NCBI GenBank assembly: GCA_964016985.1
Contig: OZ024826.1
Location: 68,168,768 to 68,232,767, forward strand
From: Anodontia alba
Lineage: Eukaryota > Mollusca > Bivalvia > Lucinida > Lucinidae
Length of the DNA: 64,000 nucleotides
Direction of reading: 5' to 3'
Made by a program: the position numbers and the translations under genes. Of the stretch, positions 10,585-20,088 are shown piece by piece; position 1 is the stretch's first letter; the number at the start of each line of letters is the position of its first letter. Under the pieces are notes generated by a model, which was not told where the DNA came from, did not search any database, and worked only from the letters and a program-made list of their open reading frames with translations.

Positions 10585-13168
10585 ACTAGAGCTGGTGTTT
10601 GTAAAACACTATGCCCCCAACTGCCTGACTCTAACACTGTTTGACTCCAACACTGCTTAGCCATGACAGTAACAACAGTACAAATATATGATTTCAATGT
10701 TATTTTATCAAAGGGAAATAACTCTAAAATAGGAGATGATTGGGATAAGAAAAAAATACGGATCACCTATTTTTTCATGAGGAATCAAAACATGAAATTT
10801 CAAAACATTAGCATACATGGTTCTAAACTTATGCTATACCGGTACACAATAAAGCAACGACATTAAATGGCCCGAAATTGCGAAGGGCCATAACTCCAAC
10901 ACTTCATTTAATTGGTTCAAAATTTATTCAGGTGATCTCCTCCTCAATCCCAATCAGTATACCAAATATCATGGCTCTAGCTTAAATACTTTTTGAGATA
11001 TCTTGCTGAAAAAGTCAAAATGCCTAGAACTACAAAGGGCCATAACTACATCAATTTTTCATGGAATTCCCTAAAAAACAAACCAGGTAATCTCCACATC
11101 ATCCCCAATCAGCATATAATATTTCAAGACCCTAGCTTAAGTGCTTTTCGAGAAATCTTGCTGACAAGGTCAAAATCAGCAGAACTGCAAAGGGCCGTAA
11201 CTTTATCAATATTTTCATGGAATTCTCTCAAAATATAATCGGGTAATGTACACATCATTCCCACTCACTGTATCGAATTTCAAGAACCCAGCTTAAATAC
11301 TTTTCAAGATATCTTGCTCACAAGATTTAATTCTGATTTTTTTCAAAGGAGCATAACTTTAAATAAACATGCTAGACAAGAAACAAAATACGGGTCGGCT
11401 ATTTTTTCATTGGGAACCCAAATATAAAATTTCAAAACCCTAGCGTGCAGGGTTCTTAAGATATGGCATGCACAAAAAAAGCTTGATGAACTGACAAACA
11501 GTCGGATGGACAAATGAAGGCAAAATAATATGCCCCATCAATTTCATTCGAAACTGGGGGCATAATCAGGTCATCTACTCATCGCTACCAATCTATTCAT
11601 CAAGTTTCAAGGCTCCAGCTTCAATAGTTTTTGAGATATTTTGTTCACAAGGGAAACATGCCCAAATTTACAAAGGGCCATTACTTATGAAATATTTTTC
11701 AGAATTTACAAAAAAATTAATCAGGTCATCTACCCATCATTACCAATCAATTCACCAAGTTTCAAGTCTCTAGCTCTAATAGTTTTTGAGATATTTTGCT
11801 GACAAGATAAAAATGCCCAAAATAACAAAGGGCCATAACTCAAGAAGTATACTTCAAAATTTCTTCAAAAGTTAATCAGGTTGTCTACTCATCACTACCA
11901 GTCTATTCATCAAGTGTCAAGGCTCTAGTTCCATTAGTTTTTGAGATATTTTGCTGACAAGGTAAAATTGCCCAAAATTACAAAGGGCCATAACTCATGA
12001 AGTATTTTTCAGAATTTCTTCAAAAATTAATCAGGTCATCTACTCATCACTACAAATCCATTAACTAAGTTTCAAGGCTCTAGCTCTAACAGTTTTTGAG
12101 ATATTTTGCTGACAAGATAAAAATGCCTAAAATTACAAAGGAGCATAACTCTAGAAGTATATTTCAAAATTTCTTCAAAAGTTTATCAGGTTGTCTACTC
12201 ATCACTACCAGTCTATTCATTAAGTTTCAAGGCTCCAGCTTCAATAGTTTTTGAGATATTTTGCTGACAAGTTAAAAATGCCCTAAATTACAAAGGGCCA
12301 TAACTCATGAAGTGTTCTTCAGAATTTCTTCAAAAGTTAATCAGGTCATCTACACATCACTACAAATCCATTTACTAAGTTTCAAGGCTCAAGCTCTAAC
12401 AGTTTTTGAGATATTTTGCTGACAAGGTAAAAATGCCCAAAATTACAAAGGGCCATAACTCAAAAGGCATTTTTCAAAATTTCTTCAAAAGTTAATCAGG
12501 TTGTCTACTCATCACTACCAGTCTATTCATGAAGTTTCAAGGCTCTAGCTCCAACGGTTTTTGAGATATTTTGCTGACAAGATAAAAATGCCCAAAATTA
12601 CAAAGGGCCATAACTCATGAAGTATTTTTCAGAATTTCTTCAAAAGTTAATCAGGTCATCTACTCATCACTACAAATCCATTTACTAAGTTTCAAGGCTC
12701 TAGCTCTAACAGTTTTTGAGATATTTTGCTGACAAGGTAAAATTGCCCAAAATTACAAAGGGCCATAACTCAAGAAGTATTTTTCAAAATTTCTTCAAAA
12801 GTTAATCAGGTTGTCTACTCATCACTACCAGTCTATTCATCAAGTTTCAAGGCTCTAGCTTCAATAGTTTTTGAGATATTTTGCTGACAAGATTGCATCC
12901 ATATTTTTTCAAAGGGCCATAACTCAGAAAAGGGGCATAATCCTGTCAAGAAAAAAAATACGTGTCAGCTATTTTTTCATGAGGAATCCATATATGAAAT
13001 TTCAAAACAGTAGCATTCACGGTTTTAAAGTTATGCTATGCATCAAAAAGCGTGACGAACGGACGGACGGACGGACGGACGGACTGAAGGAAGGACGGAC
13101 GGACGGACTGACGGACGAACAACCCAGAAGCAATATGCCCCTCCAACTTCTTTGAAGTTGGGGGCATA
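10585..13168 (+). mobile_element. Helitron-like element, family F6, copy B, full length
   Basis: The 5' end reads CTAGAGCTGGTGTTTGTAAA, with the palindrome GTGTTTgtaAAACAC and then TATGCCCCCAACT at about 10608-10620. The 3' end is (GGAC)n at about 13055-13120 and the hairpin at 13134-13168 (TATGCCCC[TC]CAACTTC, loop TTT, GAAGTTGGGGGCATA). The 5' TATGCCCCCAACT is the exact complement of the 3' AGTTGGGGGCATA. The interior holds the same leader modules and ~155-bp dimeric array as copy A, with fewer units. It gives the empty-site reference for the F1 insertion in copy A at 10741-10760. Confidence 0.85.
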
Positions 13169-13289
13169 AAAAAGTGTGCACAATTTCAGGGATACTGATA
13201 CACATGGATAGCTCTATTCAATACGTTTACAATGGTATATACATAAACCTTTAGTTCAATACAGTTTTAAAATAATCTTTATTTCAATA

Positions 13290-14400
13290 GAGCAGTTGTT
13301 GACCATGTTGTAAAAATGGTTACAAAACATGTTGAGATAATGAAGAAATTAGAGTTTTCATAAAAGTTTGCACAAAACTCTGTCATTTGGTGAAGTAGAT
13401 TTTTACTGAATTGTGGGGTTTATGGGTCCGATAACCTATCTTATGAGACAGTTCGTAGGTAGAGAAAGATATTTCATACTGGCACAGAGTCTGTTAAAGA
13501 TACTACAAAATCAGGATGACCAGTAACTGCAACAGGCAAGACCAATGTCTCAAAAGTTTGCGAAATAAATGAAAGTGATGGCAGATATACAATTCACAAT
13601 ATTGCCAAAGCTGTTGGCATATCACTATCGAGAGTACATTTCATTCTGAAGCATATTTTGAAAGTATGACAGCTTTCTGCCAGATGGATACCTTATCTAT
13701 TGAAAGATAAACAAAAAAGGGTACACATACATATGGCTAAACAATTGCTCCAAAAGTGTCCAAAGTTCAACCAAAGGCAATTTGCACACATTTTTACTGG
13801 TGACAAGACATGGATGCACTATTTCAAACCAGTTAGGAAAATTCAAAACAAGATAGGGCTATCCAAACACGGCAGATGGCCTGTAGTTTCCAAAAGGACA
13901 ATGAGCAAAAAGGTCCTCTATGCTATAGTCTTCTCATGTAATAATAAAGTGATACAAGCTCCGATGCCGAAGGGCAAAAGTGTCACTGATCGGGTTGTTA
14001 CTGTGATGTTGTACTAAAACTAAAATAAAACTCAAGAAATATTATCAGAAAAGACATACAGTGACAGGATTTCAACCTGTTTTTCTACTGCATGATAACG
14101 CTCCAGCACATACACCTTATATTGTAAAGCAATTTCTGAAGTCAGAGAATGTAACTGTCTTGCTACACCTACCATCCTCAAAAGATCTAGCCCCCAATGA
14201 CTTTTTTCCTTTTTCCAAAACTGTAAAGTTCTTATCTGGTTGTCGATATAACTCAAGCCAAGCCTTTGGCTCAGCCGTCAGCCAGTGTCGTAGAGGTATA
14301 CCCAAATCTGCCCACCATGGCACATTTCAGAAGTGGATTCACAGACAGAAGTTATGTATTTTCAACCATGAAGAATACTTTGAAGTGATGTTAAGTTAAA
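13290..14400 (+). pseudogene. Mariner (Tc1/mariner) transposase, degenerate
   Basis: Conceptual reading across several stops and frame changes recovers a mariner transposase in order. First come helix-turn-helix-type segments (YETVRR, FHTGTESVKDTTKSG, YTIHNIAKAVGISLSRVHFI). Then come the catalytic blocks TGDKTWMHYF (first Asp), LLHDNAPAHT (second Asp) and DLAPNDFF (third Asp). The spacing between the second and third Asp is 34 residues, the D,D34D signature of mariners. It ends near FNHEEYFEVM. The longest open pieces are 13700-14017 and 14061-14399. At least one frameshift and several stops make it non-functional. Clear terminal inverted repeats were not found. Confidence 0.9.
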
Positions 14401-15385
14401 TAGAAAAGGTTTTTTACAAAAAAACAAATGCCCCCCCCCACCCCCTCCACTCCTCCCCCAATCCTGCCAGAGTTGTCATTCTTGTATGCAACATATCATC
14501 TTGTTCTGTTCAACATTTGTACCAAACATCATCAAAATATTCCGAAGGGTATTCGTGTTACAGAGCAGAGACAAGAAATCAAATTCAAACACAAGAAAGG
14601 GAGATAACTCCAAAAGTAAAAAAGCAGAAGTTATCATTCTTGTATGTGATATGTCGTCTGGTCCTGTTCTTCATTACTACCAAGTATCATCAAAATATTC
14701 CAAAGAGTGTTCCACTTACATAGCGGACACAAAATCAATGCATAATCAGTGTCAAATATAACAAAGGGGGATAACAGCAAACGTAAGGAAGGCAGAGTTG
14801 TCATTCTTATAAGGAACATGTTGTCTTGTCCTATTCTACATTTCAAAATATTCTGAAGGGTATTCCAGTTACAGAACTGACGAGAAATCTATTTCAAACA
14901 AAACAAAGGGAGACAACTCCAAAAGTAAGAAAGCCAGAGTTGTCATTTTTGTATGTGACACGTCGTCTGGTTCTGTTCTACATTTCTACCAATTACCATA
15001 AAAATATTCCAAAGGGTCTTTGACTTACAGAGCGGACACGAAATCAATGGATAATCAATGTCAGACATAATAAAGTGAGATAATGCCAAAAGTAAGAAAG
15101 GCAGAGTTGTCATTCTTGTACATGACACGTCGTCTGGTCCTGTTCTACATTTCTACCAAGTATCATAAAAATATTCCAAAGGGTCTTTGACTTACAGAGC
15201 GGACACGAAATCAATTGATAATCACTATCAGACATAACAAAGGGAGATAATGCCAAAAGTAAGAAAAGCAGAGTTGTCATTCTTGTACATGACATGTCGT
15301 CTGGTTCTGTTCTACATTTCTACCAAGTATCATAAAAATATTCCAAAGGGTCTTTGACTTACAGAGCAGACATGAAATCTATGGA
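14401..15385 (+). repeat. ~165-bp tandem array D with a C-rich leader
   Basis: After a C-rich run (about 14430-14460), about six units follow. Each carries AGAGTTGTCATTCTTGTA, ACACGTCGTCTGGTCCTG, ATTCCAAAGGGTCTTTGACT and CAAAGGGAGATAACTCCAAA, with starts near 14470, 14631, 14795, 14937, 15104 and 15272. Short ORFs on both strands are by-products of the repeat. No terminal hairpin is seen. Confidence 0.85.
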
Positions 15386-16911
15386 TTATGGTATGGGTTG
15401 ATTGTTACTAAACTCCTGCACTATTGGTGCTTTCTCTCGGTTTTCAACCTAGTAAGCCAAGAACAGTAGTCCAGATGATCATTGCTGAACATCTGCACTT
15501 TAGGTGCTTTCTCTCAGATAGTTTCCAACTAGTACCCTTAGAACAGTAGTCCAGTTGCTCGTTACTGAACTCCTGCTCTGTTGGTGCTTTCTCTCAGTTT
15601 CCAACTATAGTAGAACCTCTATAATTCAAAGTCCAAGGGACCAAACAATTTTGTTTGAATTATTGAGACGTTTTGTTTGAATTATTGAGACGTTGAAGAA
15701 TTGAGGGTTAAAATGCCTACATATATTTAAGTTGGGACTTCAAAATGATTTTGAATTATTGAGAATTTGAATTATTGGAGTTTGAATTATTGAGGTTCTA
15801 CTGTAGTACCCCGAGAATAGTAGACCAAGTGATCATTGCTGAACTCCTGCAATGTTGGTGCTTTCTCTCAGACAGTTTTGAACTTAGTAACCCCAGAACA
15901 GTAGTCCAGCTGATCCTTGCTGAAGTCATGCACTATTGGTGCTTCCTCTTAGATAGTTTCCAACTTAGTCCAGTTGATCATTGCTGAACTCCAGCAGTCC
16001 ATTTGATCATTATTGAACATCTGCACTATTGGTGCTTTTTATTAGATAGTTTCCAACTTCGTACCTTTAGAATAGTAGTCCAGTTGATTGCTACTGAACT
16101 GCACTATTGGTGCTTTCTCTTGATAGTTTCCAACAAAGTATCCCAAAAACAGTAGTCCAGTTGATCATTACTGAACTCCTGCATATTTGTGCTTTTTCTC
16201 AGATAGTTTCCAACTATTACCCCTAGAACAGTAGTCCAGCTGATCGTTACTGAACTCCTGCATATTTGTGTTTTCTCTCAGATGGAAAGTTTCCAACTAT
16301 TACCCCTAGAACAGTAGTCCAGCTGATCCTTACTGAACTCCTGCACTATTGGTGCTTTCTCTCAGAATTTCCAAACAGAACCCCTAGAACAGTAGTCCAG
16401 TTGATCATTGCTGAACATCTGCATTGTAGGTGCTTTCTCTCAGATAGTTTCCAACTTAGTAACCCTAGAACAGAAGTTCAATTGAATGTTACTGACTTTC
16501 TGCAATATTGGTGCTTTCTCTCAGATAGTTTCAAACTTAGCAACCCTAGAACTGTAGTCCAGTTGATCATTGCTGAACATCTGCACTATTGGTGCTTTTA
16601 GATAGCTTCCAACTATTTCCCCTAGAACAGTAGTCCAGTTGATCGTTACTGAACTTCTGCACTATTGATGCTTTCTCACAGATAGTTTCCAACTTGTTGG
16701 AACATAAGTCCAGTTGATCATTACTGAACTCCAGCACTATTGGTGCTTTCTCTCAGATAGTTTCCAACTTTGTACCTCTAGAATAGTAGTCCAATTGATC
16801 ATTGCTAAACTCCTGCGCTATCGGTGCTTTCTCTTAAAGAATTTCTAACTAGTACCTCTAGAACAGTAGACCAGTGGATCGTTACTAAAATCCTGCACTA
16901 TTGGTGCTTTC
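15386..16911 (+). repeat. ~79-bp tandem array C, block 2, running into the last exon
   Basis: This is the same unit as 9340-10545, about 17-18 copies, with a MITE inserted at 15608-15803. Each unit includes TGCACTATTGGTGCTTTCTC followed by CAG. The final unit reads TTGGTGCTTTCTTTTAG and supplies the acceptor of the exon at 16918. ORFs such as 16266-16601 only translate the repeat. Confidence 0.9.
15608..15803. mobile_element. 196-bp MITE (pogo/Tigger-like TIR) with TA duplication
   Basis: The ends are TAGTAGAACCTCTATAATTC and the complement of GAATTATTGAGGTTCTACTG. The TIRs are about 24 bp with few differences, and TTTGAATTATTGAGACGTT occurs inside twice. TA flanks both ends (15606-15607 and 15804-15805). 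Neighbouring array units read CCAACTAGTACCCC without interruption, which proves the exact empty site and the TA duplication. TIRs starting CAGTAGAACCTC are typical of pogo/Tigger-type elements (general knowledge). Confidence 0.9.
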
Positions 16912-16917
16912 TTTTAG

Positions 16918-17122
16918 ATATGCCAATGTCCTTTACAAAGAATCCAAGTACAGTGAAGTAGAAAGATGTATTCATATATCAGTGAAATATTTCAGTTCTC
17001 ACCAGGGAAACCCATGGGTGTCTGTGGTTACTCACTTTTATCTTCAGTTGCTCATGGATTCATTAAGAACACATCAGTTTATTCCCATTTTCTCCCATTA
17101 CCTAAAGCCGTTTTCAGTATAG
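16918..17122 (+). CDS. Terminal coding exon of an unrecognised host gene
   Basis: The exon follows the acceptor CTTTCTTTTAG (AG at 16916-16917), contributes one base to a split codon, and then reads YANVLYKESKYSEVERCI up to a TAG stop at 17120-17122 after HYLKPFSV. The 67-residue C-terminus looks helical and TPR-like (ANVLYKESKYSEVERCI resembles a TPR helix). It contains NPWVSVVTHFYLQLLMDSL and has normal codon use, unlike the adjacent repeats. A ~700-bp AT-rich 3' UTR with AATAAA follows. The upstream intron holds at least array C, array D and the mariner remnant. I cannot name the gene. Reading into the array upstream of 16918 is an artefact. Confidence 0.75.
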
Positions 17123-17845
17123 CAAGTGGTAACTTCGATTATGCAACGTATATATAATTTAAATGTTAGCACAAGATATTTAAATTTGTACTACATTACT
17201 TATGCACTTTAGGTACCTTCTTCCGCTATTCTTTTGCATGGTACCTGTGGTTTGGTGGACTCTAATTGTTTATATTCAGTAAATTTTATTACAGTATGAA
17301 TTTTCTTATATGAACAATGTTATATGTGGGTGTTCAATTATTTTAAGCATCATGTTCACTATGTTTCCATAAATAGCTTTATTTACTATGTTTCCAAAAA
17401 TAACTTTCTAGAACAACATATTTACAATAACATGTTGTTTATGTTCTTGATTCTGGACTGAGTTATTTTTGGCATGTCATAGAATATTTAGAAGTTTCTT
17501 GACTGAATCTAGAAAATAAGAGATGTTTGTAGTAAATTATTTTTCTAGAACGTTCTTTGATATTATATAAGGAGAGAAGATTTTCATATGGGCATCTTTG
17601 TATACTTTCACCATGGATTACTTATATAATTTATTCATTCTGGACAGATTCTGAATTCAGGAACTTTAAATTGTGGGATCAGAAACTGTTATTCAAAGGA
17701 TTTGTTTTTATAAATTCTTGTGGATTATTTTTGAGGGACTTTGTGACATAACCTTGAAAGGTAATGTTTACTTACATTATTTTGTTTTGAATCTTGTCTT
17801 ATATTTTTTTTGTGAATAAATATTGTTAATAATTTAAAGCTTGTT
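17123..17845 (+). other. Putative 3' UTR with poly(A) signal
   Basis: AT-rich, non-repetitive sequence follows the stop of the terminal exon. An AATAAA hexamer at 17815-17820 is followed by a T/G-rich stretch, suitable for cleavage at about 17835-17845. An ORF at 17557-17751 lies inside and shows no coding character. Confidence 0.55.
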
Positions 17846-18041
17846 GCTGGTTTCATTTTCATTTCTTTCTCGTTACGCCTGGCTCGTAACAACAAGCATT
17901 CAATTGTAACTATTTAATGTATATTTTCATTTGTCTCTTTCTCTTCATTTAGTATGACTATACATGCACTGTTTGTTGATTTTATTTCCATTCAGAAGGT
18001 AAATAATTTGTGCAAATGCCACATAAGGAATGCATCACAGA

Positions 18042-18074
18042 ATAAGAGGCCCATGGCATGATTTGCTCACCTGA
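18042..18074 (+). mobile_element. 5' head of an F1-type Helitron-like element
   Basis: AAGAGGCCCATGGCATGATT followed by TGCTCACCTGA matches the F1 head (palindrome plus GCTCACCTGAG). It is cut immediately by DIRS terminal sequence. The body was not found on the far side, so this is a fragment. Confidence 0.55.
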
Positions 18075-18075
18075 T

Positions 18076-18367
18076 AAAAATGAAGTTTTTATAGTACATG
18101 TAAGACATATTTAAACAAGTAATACTTAACCTATGGATAATGTGCTATTCTCTTCTACACTTAAACCTTCCACAGAAAAACAGCTCGAGTCTAAATCCAG
18201 AAGGTCCCTTGAGGCATACCTGTATGACGTCATCTTTCCTGCTGTTCTGATCATGTGTTCAGTTTCTTTGTAAAATTACACACTATAACTGAAGCGAAGC
18301 GGGGAAGAAGGAGGGCAATCTCTTATCCATAGGTTAAGTATTACTTGCTAAAATATGTTTTACTATA
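18076..18367 (-). mobile_element. Terminal foldback of an older DIRS element (DIRS-0), left half
   Basis: The sequence begins AAAATGAAGTTTTTATAG, runs through TACTTAACCTATGGATAATG, a DIRS-type ITR core (CCAGAAGGTCCCTTGAGGCA, CTGTATGACGTCATC), and returns as TTATCCATAGGTTAAGTATT. Outer and inner arms are inverted copies. It is a diverged version of 18368-18700. Its continuation (CTTCATTTAACTTAATACAT) is found at 24565, on the other side of DIRS-1, so DIRS-1 inserted into it. Confidence 0.75.
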
Positions 18368-18700
18368 AAAATGAAGTTTTTTTAAAAGTAAAACATATTT
18401 TAACGAGTAATACTTAACCTATAGATAATGTGCTATTCTATTCTGTTATTCACCCCCTCCACAGAAAAAACGACCTTTCAGTCGTTATAAAGTCTTAATT
18501 CAGAAGGTCCCTTTAACAGTTACCTGTATGACGTAGTTCCTCCCGCTCAAATGATCACGTGTCAGTTTCTTTTATGTGTAAAACAATACACAATTAGGAG
18601 AAAGGAGCGAGGGAAGGGAGGTGGGACGATAAATACTTATCTATAGGTTAAGTATTACTCGTTAAAATATGTTTTACTTTTAAAAAAACTTCATTTTAAC
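18368..18700. repeat. Foldback terminus of DIRS-1 (61-bp arms around the ITR)
   Basis: 18368-18428 (starting AAAATGAAGTTTTTTTAAAA) is the reverse complement of 18638-18700 and encloses the ~150-bp ITR core plus a G-rich stretch (GGGAAGGGAGGTGGGACG). The same organisation is present at 42776-43095 in DIRS-2 and at 18076-18367 in DIRS-0, so it belongs to the element's end. Confidence 0.85.
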
Positions 18701-18975
18701 TTCGTAATACATTAACCTATAGATAATGTGCTAGAATTTGTAGAATAGGAGGGAGGATTTCTCCTAATAAGTTAGTCCCAACTTCTGAATTAAGGCTTAA
18801 TAAAAGGATTTATTTTTTTTTTTTTTATATATAATGAGGACATAATTAGTGCTTAAGGCAATAATAAGATCCTTTAACCAAGGATAAAGTAATCCAGGGT
18901 TAACATATATATATAATAAAGATATAATTAGTACCTCTAGTATAGCATCAGGTCTAGGGGGGCTGTTGACGTTGT

Positions 18976-20088
18976 CTACACATCCATAGCTGATTGCTGT
19001 TGGCCCCCCACCACTTTTTGGGCCACTACAATGGGGCCCAAACTTTGGAGATTCTGTGCTTGTTGAGACATGTCTCTGAGATAGAATTTGGCAAAAGTTG
19101 ATGAACTATTCCAAACCGCTGCTTGAAGTATATCATTGAGAGGAACTTTGTCGAAGAAAGCCCAAGAAGAGGAAAGAGCTCTAACTTCATGAGCTTTGAT
19201 TTTAAGGAAAGAGATATCTCGTTTAGTGAGTTTCCTATAGGCAAGTTTAACAGTGTAAGATATCCATCTCGAGATAGTATCTTTAGAAATATCCTTATTG
19301 CCTTTAATAGGAAGAAAAAGTCTAGTTCTATTTTGGCGATAAGAGCTAGTCATTTTGAGATAGAATTTCAGAGCCCTAACGGGGCAAAGAAGTCTGTCAG
19401 TATGTTCCCATTTACATATTCGAGCAAGACTAGGAACAACAATAGGATCTGGTTTAACAGAAGGAAGCTGGTTTTTTGCTAAAAAACCAGATTTAAGAAT
19501 CAAGGAAACTGAACCATCAGATTGATTAAATCTTAAATGTTGTGAATCCATAGCTAGAGCATGTATTTCACTACACCTTTTAGCAGTGGCAAGAGCTAAG
19601 AGAAAAGCTGTCTTAATAGTAACGTGAAATTTAGAAGCCTTATCAAGAGGTTCAAAAGGTGGTTTTTGTAGACATACTAAAACCCATGATAAGTCCCATT
19701 TAGGTGTAAGAGATCTTTGTACTGGTCGTTGAAGTTCAAAGGATCTGATAAGTTCAGATAAAACTGGATTAGATCCGATTCTAATACCAGTTTTGAATTT
19801 TAAAGTGTTAGAGATCATAGATCTATAACCTTTAATAGTACTAATCTGACATTTCTTTTCCGAAAAAAGAAAGATTAAGAAATCGGCTATAACTGTAATA
19901 GGGGCCGAGATCGGATTAACCTTTTTTGTATGACACCAATTAGAGAAGATGGTCCATTTTGCATCGTAGACTTTTTGTGTAGATGCTCTTCTTGATCTGG
20001 AGACAAAATCTGCAACGTTTTGTGAAAATTTCTTATCTCTGATTGATTGTTTGATAACTCCCAAGCGTGAAGGTCGAGAATTGGGAGG
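18976..20088 (-). CDS. DIRS tyrosine recombinase (YR)
   Basis: This is the integrase-like recombinase that inserts circular DIRS cDNA without an aspartate integrase. About 355 residues carry an N-terminal SAM-like segment (ADFVSRSRRASTQKVYDAKW), then the catalytic set: Arg in ATAKRCSEIHAL, the His-x-x-Arg box in KAHEVRALSSSWAFF, and the nucleophilic Tyr in FAKFYLRDM. The frame ends at 18976. It stays open far upstream, to 21888, overlapping the whole RT ORF in another frame; the 5' limit given here is an estimate of the domain start. Such RT/YR overlap is known for DIRS elements. No disabling change is seen in the catalytic region. Confidence 0.9.
   Translation of the reverse strand, partial: PPNSRPSRLGVIKQSIRDKKFSQNVADFVSRSRRASTQKVYDAKWTIFSNWCHTKKVNPISAPITVIADFLIFLFSEKKCQISTIKGYRSMISNTLKFKTGIRIGSNPVLSELIRSFELQRPVQRSLTPKWDLSWVLVCLQKPPFEPLDKASKFHVTIKTAFLLALATAKRCSEIHALAMDSQHLRFNQSDGSVSLILKSGFLAKNQLPSVKPDPIVVPSLARICKWEHTDRLLCPVRALKFYLKMTSSYRQNRTRLFLPIKGNKDISKDTISRWISYTVKLAYRKLTKRDISFLKIKAHEVRALSSSWAFFDKVPLNDILQAAVWNSSSTFAKFYLRDMSQQAQNLQSLGPIVVAQKVVGGQQQSAMDV

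Noticed and set aside
13017..13205. Minus-strand ORF with SVRPSFSPSVRPSVR repeats.
   Set aside because: Reading of the GGAC microsatellite.
15775..16601. Plus-strand ORFs with repeated ALLVLSLR/HYWCFLSDSFQLS-type peptides.
   Set aside because: Products of the ~79-bp array C; frame preservation is due to units near a multiple of three, not selection.
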